A DNA stretch of 45,616 bases from Polaromonas sp. GTDB lineage: Bacteria > Pseudomonadota > Gammaproteobacteria > Burkholderiales > Burkholderiaceae_C. The notes beneath the pieces are model-generated. The model was not told where the DNA came from, ran no database searches, and saw only the letters and a list, made by a program, of their open reading frames with translations. Location of the stretch: the NCBI RefSeq assembly GCF_010365105.1, contig NZ_JAAFGZ010000015.1, forward strand, positions 67,116-112,731. The letters are read 5' to 3'. The position numbers were made by a program, and so were the translations under genes. Below are positions 16,401-24,517 of the stretch, in pieces (positions within the stretch are counted from its first letter, which is position 1; each line of letters opens with the position of its first letter).

Positions 16401-18244
16401 CAGAAAACGTTTCCATCGAACTGACCAGCGTTGCTGCCACGTCGCTCGACCTGACCGTGGCTGGCGTGATTGCCAACCTGTCGGTTGCAAACACTGCTGT
16501 AGTGACTCCGGTCAACCTGGAAACCTTGAGCCTGACCGTCAATGAATATGCGATGGCGTACACGGAAACTGTGGTCGCGACGGTGGATGATGTCGAAACG
16601 ACGACTGTCATTGAACATTCGTTCATCGTCGATTCCGAGATCAACCTGCAGTCGGAAGAAGTCAAGACCCTGAACGTGGCTGGCGCCGGTAACCTGCTGC
16701 TGGACGTGGCTGCTGCAAATGCGTTGAACCTGATCGATGCACACACCGCCACGGGCAACATCACGGTGGCGCTGGCCGGTGATGATGCGGTCAGCTACTT
16801 GGGTGGCGCCGGTGTTGACACCGTGACCTTGACTGATACCTTGCCAGTCTGGATTGACGTTCAGCTGACACCTTTGCTGGTCGAAACCAAGCCAAGCTTT
16901 AACTTGGACGGCGGCGATGGCGGTGTCGACGTATTGAAGATGGACGCTGCTTTGGCTGCTACTGCTATGGCTACCAGCGGCAACACAGGTTTTGTGGAAG
17001 GTTCTGTCACCAACTTCGAAATCCTGAACCTGTCGAAGGTCGCAGCTGGAGTTGCTGATCACGAAGGCAACCTCATTGTTGATGCTACGCTGTTTGGCAC
17101 GAACCACGTGGTGTTGGACGCTGGCGGCGCCTACAGCAGTGGCGGCTACGCCCTGGACCTCACCATTGCCGACGGCGGCAAGGTTGAGATCGCGGGCAAT
17201 GGCCTGCTGAACGTCAACGTTGATACCGCTCAGAATGCCAGCGGCAGCCTGAACCTGGTGCTCAACGGTGGCGGCAATGTATTACTGGGCGGTCAAGGCA
17301 TCGTTCAGGGTCCTTCCATCACAGGTATTGATGTCCAAGCCGCAGTCACGGGCGCCGAATCGATTGCCCTCGTATCGAATGGTCAAGCATTCAATAGCGA
17401 AACGGGTCTGACGATCAATGCCCTGGGCCTGAAAGCTGGTTCAGCCACGACAATCACCATCACCGGTGATGCGTTCCTGGACCTGACCGACGACGCCATT
17501 GACCTGGCAGGTCGGGTGTTCAATGGTGATCACAACTATGAGTCGGAAACCGTACTCGGCGCTGTGAAGACCATCGACGCTTCTGCGTTCAACGCTGGTT
17601 TGATTTTGGACCTGTCCCTTAACGAAGCCACGCCAGTAACCGGAGCCGGTGTAACGATCACGGTCGGCACTGGCCTGAACTTCATCCTGGCCAGCCAGGG
17701 CAATGACACCATCACGGTGGGCGATGGTTCGACCTCACTGCTGGGAGCTTCCGGTTTGGGTGGTTTGGGTGGTCTGAATGGTCTGAACGTCGGAAACGTC
17801 ATTTGGGGCGGTCTGGGCCAGGACACGATCAACTTGGCTGCTGGCATCGCCAGTGACGTCCTGGTCTACGATACGGCGTTGGATTCCAGCGGTCCCAACG
17901 TGGATGTGGTCAATGGCTTCCAGGCAAACTTTGTCATTGGTCAGGACGATGAGTACATGGACATTTTCGGCCATGACATCATTGTGTTGGCCGGTTTGCT
18001 GAACAGTGGTACATCCGCAGGCGTGAAATACCTCGGCGAAGTGGACGGATACGCTGCGGCCAATACAGCGCTGACTTTGAGCAGCTCCGGCTACCTTGAA
18101 GTCGTGCTGGATACGACCAACAGTCAGCTCTATGCTGACGTGAACAACGACGGCGTTATTGGTGCAGGCGATCTGGTGATCAAGTTGGCTGGTGTGACTG
18201 ACCTGAGTCAAGCAAACTTCGACTTGATGTCTACGCCTGTCTGA
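13436..18244 (+). CDS. Giant RTX/S-layer-like beta-repeat surface protein
   Basis: 1602 residues from ATG 13436. Residues 1-180 are a helical domain (ALTAQERTNIIKLVVVMFNA, LAELADVYEANGRSLSAL) like the N-terminus of betaproteobacterial S-layer-type beta-repeat proteins. Next come RTX-like motifs (GTAGNDLITG, DVIDGGAGVDKL, about 185-215) and three 36-37-residue repeats (331-440). Then follow six to seven repeats of about 62-66 residues (500-930) with tyrosine/glycine-rich loops such as GDNSYSYS. The C-terminus has ASQGNDTITVGDG, a glycine-rich GLGGLGGLNGLN run and a calcium-loop DVNNDGVIGAGDL near 1567-1580, typical of type I secretion. There is no classical signal peptide and cysteine is essentially absent. 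No type I transporter genes lie nearby. It is probably the S-layer or a major adhesin; the operator upstream suggests activation by the Crp-like regulator. Confidence 0.85.
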   Translation: MALTAQERTNIIKLVVVMFNAAPGATYLAELADVYEANGRSLSALANDLSNTGAYKALNPSYQTNIDFAAAFLTPLGLQGNSEALDFVISKLNAGVSKGQIAYDASMAISKYTGGDAQILAAQAIQNNKTEVAEYYSVTKGVADTNLGNLQALLVGVTADPASVDAAIAHGDIFTLTTDSETIVGTAGNDLITGTEKTLAFDVIDGGAGVDKLRLVIGTDGMTGSLGETVKNVEEVVIQTLGKVTTDISGYIGVQNVNVTAVNGASVDLTSAAAESVKIKASQGNVDLTDETAKILDVTTGRNASVTAGDATSITVNVGQGDSEGYGADVNAGNVGTIVVNALASSARVEAGNAISIIVDAGYSADVNAGDVGSIVVNTLNSNASVDAGKATSITVDAGYNAYVNAGDVGTIKVDASHNVNAYVGNVTSITVDAGANADVKAGSSLAIDVAAVGDASVAALDSAAIQVAAGGYASVVVGQADDFSHYGNIPSSFSVSPIVATIVSNVDSVNVTSGDSADVLVSGNAGSIVIDSGLHATVQVGVYGQESYSYESEGSDSFAGVTAVAGTVGTVDVSAVADAEIYVVGNAGTINVVAGDYAEVQVGAWGDQAYSSVNGGYTDVESGLATIASTADAINVTTTTGDADVYVLGDAGAITVKAGGDVDVEVGDYGDNSYSYSNADGSYSYGYSALAAVASSVDSVSVTSGDHVDVSVVGNANTITVHAVNGMHIDIGDMGYGAETYMYDSGEIRQYGASATIASTVGTINATSTGEGQSVNVDVVGNAGAITIASAGYASVEVGSQGDEAYKHDNGGYTYEDAGVATVASSADALDVTSADDTDITVIGSVGTVKVAAGQSVYIDVGYEGYKGNFDEETGLGNKDLAAVISNVGSIDVTAGNDVFIGITGDAGQITLAVGADPEHNSQVEVNVGGTIDALSITGAEGQNWNPRAVDVVAGAITAMSLTDVSRAEVSDNLETDVADAALVRNGPENVSIELTSVAATSLDLTVAGVIANLSVANTAVVTPVNLETLSLTVNEYAMAYTETVVATVDDVETTTVIEHSFIVDSEINLQSEEVKTLNVAGAGNLLLDVAAANALNLIDAHTATGNITVALAGDDAVSYLGGAGVDTVTLTDTLPVWIDVQLTPLLVETKPSFNLDGGDGGVDVLKMDAALAATAMATSGNTGFVEGSVTNFEILNLSKVAAGVADHEGNLIVDATLFGTNHVVLDAGGAYSSGGYALDLTIADGGKVEIAGNGLLNVNVDTAQNASGSLNLVLNGGGNVLLGGQGIVQGPSITGIDVQAAVTGAESIALVSNGQAFNSETGLTINALGLKAGSATTITITGDAFLDLTDDAIDLAGRVFNGDHNYESETVLGAVKTIDASAFNAGLILDLSLNEATPVTGAGVTITVGTGLNFILASQGNDTITVGDGSTSLLGASGLGGLGGLNGLNVGNVIWGGLGQDTINLAAGIASDVLVYDTALDSSGPNVDVVNGFQANFVIGQDDEYMDIFGHDIIVLAGLLNSGTSAGVKYLGEVDGYAAANTALTLSSSGYLEVVLDTTNSQLYADVNNDGVIGAGDLVIKLAGVTDLSQANFDLMSTPV
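14426..14755 (+). repeat. Three 108-111-bp tandem repeats in the S-layer-like gene
   Basis: Units start at 14426, 14537 and 14648, and each begins with codons for NAG(N/D)VG(T/S)I. They encode 37, 37 and 36 residues with alternating small/hydrophobic positions, suggesting turns of a beta-solenoid. The consensus is N-A-G-D-V-G-T-I-V-V-N then V-(D/E)-A-G-x-A-x-S-I-x-V-D-A-G-Y. Confidence 0.85.
14933..16227 (+). repeat. Six to seven degenerate repeats of about 190 bp in the S-layer-like gene
   Basis: Each unit encodes (V/A)ATIAS-x-V-x-(S/T)-(V/I)-(N/D)-V-T-S, then a V-x-V-x-G-N-A-G-x-I-x-V core and V-x-V-G, then a variable loop rich in Tyr, Ser, Gly and Asp. Units are about 62-66 residues. The cores are conserved in protein while loops and codons vary, so the array is old or under diversifying pressure. 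Confidence 0.8.
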
Positions 18245-18293
18245 TGTAGTTACTGGATCTGAAGCCATCCGGCTTCTGATGTTTAGCTAGCCG

Positions 18294-18332
18294 AGCCCCC
18301 ATCCCATCACAAGTGGGGTGGGGGCTTTTTTA
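18294..18332 (+). terminator. Rho-independent terminator after the S-layer-like gene
   Basis: A GC-rich stem (arms AGCCCCCATCCCA and TGGGGTGGGGGCT with one mismatch) is followed by six T. A smaller hairpin (GAAGCC-ATCC-GGCTTC) precedes it at 18261-18276. It separates the S-layer-like transcript from the oxygenase gene. Confidence 0.9.
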
Positions 18333-18347
18333 TGACGCGAATGTTTT

Positions 18348-18935
18348 ATGCAAGTGACGACAAACCACCTGGACCTCTTCCCGACCCGCCTCTGGATCTT
18401 TGACCTGTCAGGGCTGCAGGTCCACTTTTCCGCCTGGCACGCTGAACTCGATGCCATGCGCCAAAATTCCCCAACTGCCGCCGGTCGCTCCAATCGGCAT
18501 GGCTGGAACAGCGATAAAACAGTTTTTGCCCGGCCTGACTTTGCGCCCTTGCGTAAGGCCTGTGAAGTTTCTTTCGCTCACGCCTTTCGCGAGATGGGTG
18601 CGCCGGGCAGCCTGCGTTACGGCCTCGAAGCATGGGCCAACATCCATGATCCTGGCGCCTACAACACCGCCCACCTGCATCAAAATGTGCTGTTGTCGGG
18701 CAGCTTTTATCTGGCTGTGCCAGAGGGTGCTGGCGCGCTCGTGTTCCGGGACCCAAGGCCGGGCGCCGTGCTTTCGCCCTTTCGCGGCAAAGGCGCCAAT
18801 GCCTGCCAAACCATCAACATTCGTCCCAAGTCCGGGGTGCTGGTCGTGTTTCCGAACTGGCTCGAACATGCCGTGGAAACCCATGAAGGAACGATGCCCC
18901 GCATTTGTATTGCGATGAATGCATTGTCGGGATGA
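18348..18935 (+). CDS. Putative 2OG-Fe(II) oxygenase
   Basis: 195 residues, about the usual length of the 2OG-FeII_Oxy_5 type. It starts LDLFPTRLWIFDLSG. The iron ligands are likely in HLHQNVLLSGSFYL (about residues 107-120) and the distal His in VVFPNWLEHAVETHEG (about 163-178), and the 2-oxoglutarate-binding Arg is in PRICIAMNAL. The family hydroxylates unknown substrates. It starts only 16 bases after the terminator of the giant surface-protein gene, with no obvious promoter, so read-through expression is possible. Modification of the surface protein is speculative. Confidence 0.82.
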   Translation: MQVTTNHLDLFPTRLWIFDLSGLQVHFSAWHAELDAMRQNSPTAAGRSNRHGWNSDKTVFARPDFAPLRKACEVSFAHAFREMGAPGSLRYGLEAWANIHDPGAYNTAHLHQNVLLSGSFYLAVPEGAGALVFRDPRPGAVLSPFRGKGANACQTINIRPKSGVLVVFPNWLEHAVETHEGTMPRICIAMNALSG

Positions 18936-19708
18936 ACCGGTGTAGCAGGGCGCAGAAGATAGTCTGCAGCAGACCTGCCCGCGACCATTTATTGTTTTGC
19001 TGAGCGATTTGCCTTGGTGTCATGTCGTCAACCGCTGTGGTCACCTTGCTTTTTTGTACACCCAAGATGAGTTATTACAACGTACTTTTGTTTTTGACCT
19101 TGCCCACAAGGATGGGTACATCTCCACAATGTTCCTGCATCATGCGTACAGTGCGTTTGTGAACATCCGGAGAAAACTTTATTGACCTCTTGTTTGCAGC
19201 GCCATCTTTTCAAAGTTTGGGGCTTTCATCACCTGGAGGCGGTTAAAAGTGCGTATGGCTTTTATTGCCTGGTTGACGTGATCGTGCTGACAGTCATCAC
19301 CTGAACGCGCAAGCCAGAGCGCTCCCTGGTCAATGCGCTGCACAAGCAGGATCACAAAGCTACCGGGCACACGATCAAGAGGCTTGGAAAGAACAGGGTG
19401 ATAGGCGCCAGGCGGCCGGCAGTGCTGCGGCGGATAACAATATCGAATTGCAGCTGGTCAAGCTGCCCTAAGTAAAGAAGGGCCTTGCGCTGCTGTCTTG
19501 CATGGCATCAATACATTTCTGGGCGCGCAATAAGGTTTCCACTAATCCACAAAAATTATAAAAGTAAACATTACTTTGACGGGTCTGACTCTTCCCTTGT
19601 CAAAGGTTGCAATGGGAAGTGGCAGCAGTTTCATCAGAAGTGCTGGAAACGCCGGTTCTTATTCATGTTGAGCAATCATCCCAACAAACCGGCGGCAATC
19701 AAGTTTTG
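18936..19708. other. 773-bp non-coding stretch with possible gene remnants
   Basis: No convincing gene is present. The + strand at about 19368-19472 carries an open C-terminal-looking fragment (DQEAWKEQGDRRQAAGSAAADN, then IELQLVKLP and a stop) preceded by stops in frame, which may be the end of a decayed gene. Other short frames show no recognised motif. I see no tRNA and no intact insertion sequence. Confidence 0.4.
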
Positions 19709-20050
19709 TTAACTTTTGATAAGAAACTCTTGCTTTTCACGTCCTGAAGCAATTTGAGCGCTTAACCAGGCTGGAGACTTGCCTCGGCCCGTCCATGTTT
19801 TTCCACTACTTGGATCCTGGTATTTTGGGGCGACCACATTGCGTTTGTCACCAGAGACTTGCTTGCCAGCGCCTTTACCTGAAAAACCGAGTTCTGCACC
19901 GGTAAGGCCATGGTTTTTGATTAGTTCCTTGACTGCTGCAATGGCTTGGGTGCGTTCACCCTTGCGTTCAGCTTCCTGCTCTTTGCGCAATGCGTTTAAC
20001 TTTGCTTCGTAGTCATTGATTTGCTGCTGTAGTTCATTTGACTTCGACAT
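19709..20050 (-). CDS. H-NS family histone-like nucleoid protein
   Basis: 113 residues. The N-terminal half is a coiled-coil oligomerisation region (ELQQQINDYEAKLNALRKEQEAE), followed by a basic linker and the H-NS C-terminal DNA-binding motif (KYQDPSSGKTWTGRGKSPAWL, about residues 75-96), in which the TWTGRG loop inserts into the minor groove of AT-rich DNA. Proteins of this type silence AT-rich, often acquired genes. It lies between two surface loci, both with AT-rich DNA (13125-13290 and 25070-30200), so it may control them; that is inference. Confidence 0.93.
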   Translation of the reverse strand: MSKSNELQQQINDYEAKLNALRKEQEAERKGERTQAIAAVKELIKNHGLTGAELGFSGKGAGKQVSGDKRNVVAPKYQDPSSGKTWTGRGKSPAWLSAQIASGREKQEFLIKS

Positions 20051-20589
20051 GTTTGAATGCTTTCTTTGAAAAAGCTGAATGATAAAGGATTTAAGATGTA
20101 TTTGTAAATCCGCTTTGAATAGATTTTTTTTGAAACCCCGCGCCCAGATGTTGGAGTAAGTCGGCTAACCCCGAAATTCATTTTCTTGGTTGGTTTTTAA
20201 TTAAAGAATCCGTACGGGTTCTTTTTTATCGTTGCATTGGGATAGTAGGATTTTTTGTGATAGGGCGTAACTTGTATCACTTTTCGAACATTCTGGCTGG
20301 TATGGTTAATACCGGCTGACAAGTCATGTATGCTTGAGGCGCTGACAGCAAACAGTTTTTCCACTCAGCCGATTCGTGATAATTTTTTGATTTCAATCCT
20401 GAGATTGGTGTTAGAACGAATTTATTGTGCGGCCGTGGTGCGAACGAACCATCAAGCTTGACTCGTTGGTCAGTCAAAACATAATGCATTTGTGCGTGTG
20501 TGTATTTGCCAGCAGAGCGAGCTGCCTCTCATGCCCATGGATTGCCCTGGTGTGAGTTCTCTCGGGTTTCGTGGGACTGAGTCAGTTGG
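20051..20589. other. 539-bp AT-rich intergenic region with an orphan terminator
   Basis: It holds the promoter side of the H-NS gene, a + strand terminator-like hairpin at 20203-20228, and the upstream region of the Wzz-like gene. An inverted pair GTGATA/TATCAC occurs at 20257-20280 with 12 bases between. Short frames here (for example minus strand 20277-20489) show no family features. Confidence 0.5.
20203..20228 (+). terminator. Orphan rho-independent terminator-like hairpin
   Basis: The arms AAGAATCCG and CGGGTTCTT (one G-T pair) enclose TA and are followed by a run of T. No + strand gene ends upstream, because the neighbouring H-NS gene runs the other way. It may terminate a small RNA beginning in about 20051-20200. 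Confidence 0.55.
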
Positions 20590-21528
20590 ATGAATTCCCA
20601 CTCGCAGCCATCAACTAATACTCCTATTTTCCAAAATGGGACTGCTCCAGTTCTGGAAATTTCAAACAAGGGAAAAATGGAAGAGATTCAACGCCGTCCA
20701 GGCCAATCAGAAATTAATGGCAGTTTTTTGGATATTCTGCTTGCACTGGCCGAGAATGCCAGACTGCTGGTCTTTGGGTCTTTGGGGGTCGGGTTGTGTG
20801 CGCTGGCCATCGGTTTCATGGTTCCACAAACCTACCAAAGTGTGTCTGTTTTGCAGGCTGACCCATCAACTGCCAGTGTGATGCTGACTGCCGCAGTACT
20901 GGACCCGGTCATTGTGTCCTTGGGGCTGGGCAAGGACATTGCCGTGGATGAAGCCCGGCGCCAGTTGCGGGACCAAATCAAGACTTCCGTCGGACGGACC
21001 GACAAACTTCTCACTCTGACCGTGTCTGCCGGTTCGCCGCAGCAGGCCCAGACCATTGCCACGGCGGTGATTCAACGAACTTTCCAGGAAAGTCGTCCCA
21101 AGGGAACGGTGCGCTTGCGTCTTGAAGCGCAACTGGCCGAGGCCCGGGCGCGCTTCAAAAATGCGCAGGTTGTGGGTCAAATCCTGTACCAGCAACTTGG
21201 CGGGTCAGGCACAGGGACTAACGCAAGGGCAGAGGTCGCTCGGGGTTATGCGGAACTGCTTGGCGCGACAAGTGCCGCCCAAAACCAGATCGTTTTGCTG
21301 GAAGCCCAGCTGGAGGGCTTGAGCGATGCCCAACTGGTACAGTTGCCTACCCTGCCCGACAACCCCAGCCATCCTAAAAAGGGTCTGATCGCTATTAGCG
21401 CTACCTTGACTGCTGGATTGGCGCTGCTGATATTTATTTTTATCCGGCAGAGTTTGCGGAATACTTTGGTCAGTGGCACGAACTCGGAAAAATTGCTGCG
21501 CATTCGCAAATCCATGGGTTTGGGTTGA
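20590..21528 (+). CDS. Wzz-like chain-length determinant protein
   Basis: 312 residues with the Wzz/PCP layout: a cytoplasmic N-terminus of about 50 residues, TM1 (LLVFGSLGVGLCALAIGFMV, about 60-80), a periplasmic domain opening with PQTYQSVSVLQADPS, helical regions (about 175-235), and TM2 (LIAISATLTAGLALLIFIFI, about 265-284) preceded by the Pro-rich LPTLPDNPSHPKKG that is typical just before TM2. It has no C-terminal tyrosine-kinase domain. It should set polymer length for the Wzx/Wzy pathway encoded downstream. A second ATG in frame lies further inside. Confidence 0.82.
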   Translation: MNSHSQPSTNTPIFQNGTAPVLEISNKGKMEEIQRRPGQSEINGSFLDILLALAENARLLVFGSLGVGLCALAIGFMVPQTYQSVSVLQADPSTASVMLTAAVLDPVIVSLGLGKDIAVDEARRQLRDQIKTSVGRTDKLLTLTVSAGSPQQAQTIATAVIQRTFQESRPKGTVRLRLEAQLAEARARFKNAQVVGQILYQQLGGSGTGTNARAEVARGYAELLGATSAAQNQIVLLEAQLEGLSDAQLVQLPTLPDNPSHPKKGLIAISATLTAGLALLIFIFIRQSLRNTLVSGTNSEKLLRIRKSMGLG

Positions 21529-21653
21529 GTCAGGTTCGGGTTAAAACTTGAATTTTCCTCCGGCGAATGGTCTGTCATTTCGGGATATTTCGCCAGTAAA
21601 TCCCTGATTATTTTGCATTCAACACGTCAATGGCTTAACAACCATACTATTAC

Positions 21654-22718
21654 ATGACCATCCTCATCACCGGTGGCGCCGGCTTCATAGGCGCCAATTT
21701 TGTACTTGACTGGCTGGCGCAGACGGACGAGCCCATCGTCAACCTGGACAAGCTGACCTATGCCGGCAATCTGGAAACGCTGGCGTCTCTCGACGCCGAT
21801 GCGCGCCACATGTTTGTGCAGGGCGACATTGGCGACAGCGCGCTGGTTGACCGCCTGCTGGCTGAACACCAGCCGCGCGCCGTGCTGAACTTCGCTGCCG
21901 AAAGCCATGTGGACCGTTCTATCCACAGCCCTGAAGACTTCATCCAGACCAACATCGTGGGCACCTTTCGCCTGCTGGAGGCCGTGCGCGCTTACTGGGG
22001 CGGCATGCCCGCGCAAGAAAAAGCGGCCTTTCGCCTGCTGCATGTCTCCACCGACGAGGTCTATGGCTCGCTGGGCGCGGGCGATCCGGCCTTTGCCGAA
22101 ACGCACCGCTACGAACCCAACAGCCCGTATTCGGCCAGCAAGGCGGCCAGCGACCACCTGGTGCGTGCCTACCACCACACCTACGGCTTGCCGGTGCTGA
22201 CCACCAATTGCTCGAACAACTACGGGCCGTACCACTTTCCGGAAAAGCTCATCCCGCTCTTGATCGTCAACGCCCTGGCCGGCAAGCCGCTGCCGGTCTA
22301 CGGCGATGGCATGCAGGTACGCGACTGGTTGTACGTGAAGGACCATTGCAGCGCCATTCGCCGCGTGCTTGAAGCCGGCCGACCGGGCGAGGTGTACAAC
22401 GTCGGCGGCTGGAACGAAAAACCAAACATAGAGATTGTCAACACCGTCTGCGCCTTGCTCGACGAGCTGCGTCCCAGTCTGGGCACCAGCAGCTACAGCG
22501 CACAAATCAGTTACGTCAAGGACCGGCCCGGCCACGACCGCCGCTATGCGATCGATGCCGGCAAGATCGAGCGCGAACTGGGCTGGAAACCAGCTGAAAC
22601 CTTTGAGTCCGGCATCCGCAAGACCGTGCAGTGGTACCTGGCCAACCCCGAATGGGTCGCTCATGTGCAAAGCGGTGCCTACCGAGACTGGGTGCAGACC
22701 CAGTACGCCAGCGTATGA
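21654..22718 (+). CDS. rfbB: dTDP-glucose 4,6-dehydratase
   Basis: 354 residues, the usual length. The NAD-binding [10 protein letters not shown] is at the N-terminus, [10 protein letters not shown] carries the catalytic Thr-Asp-Glu, and [13 protein letters not shown] carries the Tyr-x3-Lys pair. It converts dTDP-glucose to dTDP-4-keto-6-deoxyglucose for dTDP-L-rhamnose synthesis. It is the first gene of a tightly packed rmlBDAC set; the next ATG overlaps its TGA by three bases. It is GC-rich, like the housekeeping genes of the window. Confidence 0.97.
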   Translation: MTILITGGAGFIGANFVLDWLAQTDEPIVNLDKLTYAGNLETLASLDADARHMFVQGDIGDSALVDRLLAEHQPRAVLNFAAESHVDRSIHSPEDFIQTNIVGTFRLLEAVRAYWGGMPAQEKAAFRLLHVSTDEVYGSLGAGDPAFAETHRYEPNSPYSASKAASDHLVRAYHHTYGLPVLTTNCSNNYGPYHFPEKLIPLLIVNALAGKPLPVYGDGMQVRDWLYVKDHCSAIRRVLEAGRPGEVYNVGGWNEKPNIEIVNTVCALLDELRPSLGTSSYSAQISYVKDRPGHDRRYAIDAGKIERELGWKPAETFESGIRKTVQWYLANPEWVAHVQSGAYRDWVQTQYASV

Positions 22719-23605
22719 AAATCCTGCTTTTCGGCAAGAACGGCCAGCTCGGCTGGGAACTGCAGCGCAGCCTGGCGCCGCTGGGTGAGCTCATCGCGCT
22801 GGACCGGCACAGCCAGGAATACTGCGGCGACCTGTCCAACCTGCCCGGACTGGCCGACACGGTACGCACATTGCGCCCCGATGTGATCGTCAATGCCGCC
22901 GCCCACACGGCCGTGGACAGGGCCGAAAGCGAGCCCGAACTGGCGCGCACCATCAACGCCCTGGCGCCCGGCGTGCTGGCGCAGGAGGCCGGCAAACTGG
23001 GTGCCTGGCTGGTGCATTACTCGACCGACTATGTGTTTGATGGCAGCGGCAGCCGGCCCTGGGTCGAAGGCGATGCGCCCGCGCCGCTGGGCGTGTATGG
23101 CCGGACCAAGCTCGAAGGCGAGCAGCTGATTGCCGAACACTCCCGGCATCACCTGATGTTTCGCACCAGCTGGGTGTATGCGGCACGCGGCGGCAACTTT
23201 GCAAAAACCATGCTGCGTCTGGCGCAGGAGCGCGAGCGCCTGACCGTGATCGACGACCAGTTTGGCGCGCCCACCGGCGCCGAACTGATTGCCGACGTCA
23301 CGGCCCACGCCATCCGCCAGGCGTTGCAGCGCCCGCAGGACGCCGGGCTCTACCATCTGGCCGCCCAGGGCGAAACGACCTGGAATCGTTATGCAAAACA
23401 TGTGATTGCGCAGGCGCAGCTTGTACAGCCAGCTATGAAAATACTAGCAAGTGAAGTCGCCGCCGTGCCCACCAGCGCTTTTCCGACACCGGCGCGGCGG
23501 CCGCACAACTCGCGCCTGGATTGCACCCGGCTGCAAACAGTTTTCGGCTTGACACTGCCCGCCTGGCAGCAGGGCGTGGACCGCATGCTGGCCGAAATTC
23601 TTTAA
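22715..23605 (+). CDS. rfbD: dTDP-4-dehydrorhamnose reductase
   Basis: 296 residues from ATG 22715, chosen because it overlaps the rfbB stop (ATGA) and places the NAD(P)-binding GKNGQLG at residue 7. [13 protein letters not shown] and YSTDYVFDG (with YGRTKLEGE further on) are family motifs. It makes the last step to dTDP-L-rhamnose. Near residues 230-250 the usual variable loop is encoded partly by a sequence (about 23421-23452, with AGCTATGAAAATACTAGCA) that resembles a dispersed repeat of Comamonadaceae genomes, apparently tolerated in frame. Confidence 0.96.
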   Translation: MKILLFGKNGQLGWELQRSLAPLGELIALDRHSQEYCGDLSNLPGLADTVRTLRPDVIVNAAAHTAVDRAESEPELARTINALAPGVLAQEAGKLGAWLVHYSTDYVFDGSGSRPWVEGDAPAPLGVYGRTKLEGEQLIAEHSRHHLMFRTSWVYAARGGNFAKTMLRLAQERERLTVIDDQFGAPTGAELIADVTAHAIRQALQRPQDAGLYHLAAQGETTWNRYAKHVIAQAQLVQPAMKILASEVAAVPTSAFPTPARRPHNSRLDCTRLQTVFGLTLPAWQQGVDRMLAEIL

Positions 23606-23629
23606 GAAACGACAAGAAACCTACATCCC

Positions 23630-24517
23630 ATGACCCAACGCAAAGGCATCATCCTCGCCGGAGGTTCCGGCACCCGGCTGCATCCGGCCACGCTGGCCAT
23701 CAGCAAGCAACTGCTCCCGGTGTATGACAAGCCGATGATCTACTATCCGCTGAGCACCCTGATGCTGGCCGGCATCCGCGACGTGCTGATCATCAGCACG
23801 CCACAGGACACGCCGCGCTTTGCGCAACTGCTGGGCGACGGCAGCCAGTGGGGCATGAATCTGCAATACGCCGTGCAGCCCAGCCCGGACGGCCTGGCGC
23901 AGGCTTTTCTTATCGGCGAGCAATTCATCGGCAACCAACCCAGCGCCCTGGTGCTGGGCGACAACATTTTTCACGGCCATGATTTCGTGCCCTTGCTGGC
24001 CGAGGCCGACGCGCAAGTTGGCGGTGCGACCGTCTTCGCCTACCACGTGCAGGACCCCGAGCGTTACGGCGTGGTGGCTTTCGATGCCGCCGGCAAGGCC
24101 AGCAGCATTGAGGAAAAGCCGCTGAAGCCCAGAAGCAACTATGCCGTCACGGGGCTGTATTTCTATGACCGGCAGGTCGTGGACATTGCCAAGGCCGTCC
24201 AGCCGAGTGCCCGGGGCGAGCTGGAAATCACTGCCGTGAACCAGGCCTATCTGGACCTGGACCAGCTCAAGGTGCAGATCATGAAGCGCGGCTATGCATG
24301 GCTGGACACCGGCACGCATGACAGCCTGCTGGAAGCTGGACAGTTCATTGCCACGCTGGAGCACCGTCAGGGCCTGAAGATCGCCTGTCCGGAGGAAATT
24401 GCCTGGCGCAACGGCTTTATTGATGCCGAGCAGCTTGAAAAGCTGGCCCGGCCGCTGGCCAAGAACGGCTACGGCCAGTACTTGCAGCGTCTGCTGGCCG
24501 AAGGGGGACGGCCATGA
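23630..24517 (+). CDS. rfbA: glucose-1-phosphate thymidylyltransferase
   Basis: 295 residues, normal length. The nucleotidyltransferase signature [11 protein letters not shown] is at residues 10-20, [21 protein letters not shown] follows, and [11 protein letters not shown] carries the metal-binding Asp. It makes dTDP-glucose from dTTP and glucose-1-phosphate, the entry to the rhamnose pathway. Its stop overlaps the rfbC start (ATGA). Confidence 0.97.
   Translation: MTQRKGIILAGGSGTRLHPATLAISKQLLPVYDKPMIYYPLSTLMLAGIRDVLIISTPQDTPRFAQLLGDGSQWGMNLQYAVQPSPDGLAQAFLIGEQFIGNQPSALVLGDNIFHGHDFVPLLAEADAQVGGATVFAYHVQDPERYGVVAFDAAGKASSIEEKPLKPRSNYAVTGLYFYDRQVVDIAKAVQPSARGELEITAVNQAYLDLDQLKVQIMKRGYAWLDTGTHDSLLEAGQFIATLEHRQGLKIACPEEIAWRNGFIDAEQLEKLARPLAKNGYGQYLQRLLAEGGRP

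Noticed and set aside
15740..17107. 455-codon open frame on the minus strand inside the S-layer-like gene
   Set aside because: It mirrors the repetitive, codon-biased + strand gene, has no family motifs and low-complexity composition. Long antisense frames are expected there.
18997..19185. 62-codon + strand frame and overlapping minus-strand frames in the 773-bp gap
   Set aside because: No ribosome site, family pattern or coherent codon use; possibly decayed DNA.
20257..20280. GTGATA-N12-TATCAC inverted pair as a third Crp-type site
   Set aside because: The half-sites and spacing do not fit TGTGA-N6-TCACA; likely chance in AT-rich DNA.
20277..20489. 70-codon minus-strand frame upstream of the Wzz-like gene
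   Set aside because: No recognisable domain or ribosome site, and it lies in a region better explained as regulatory.
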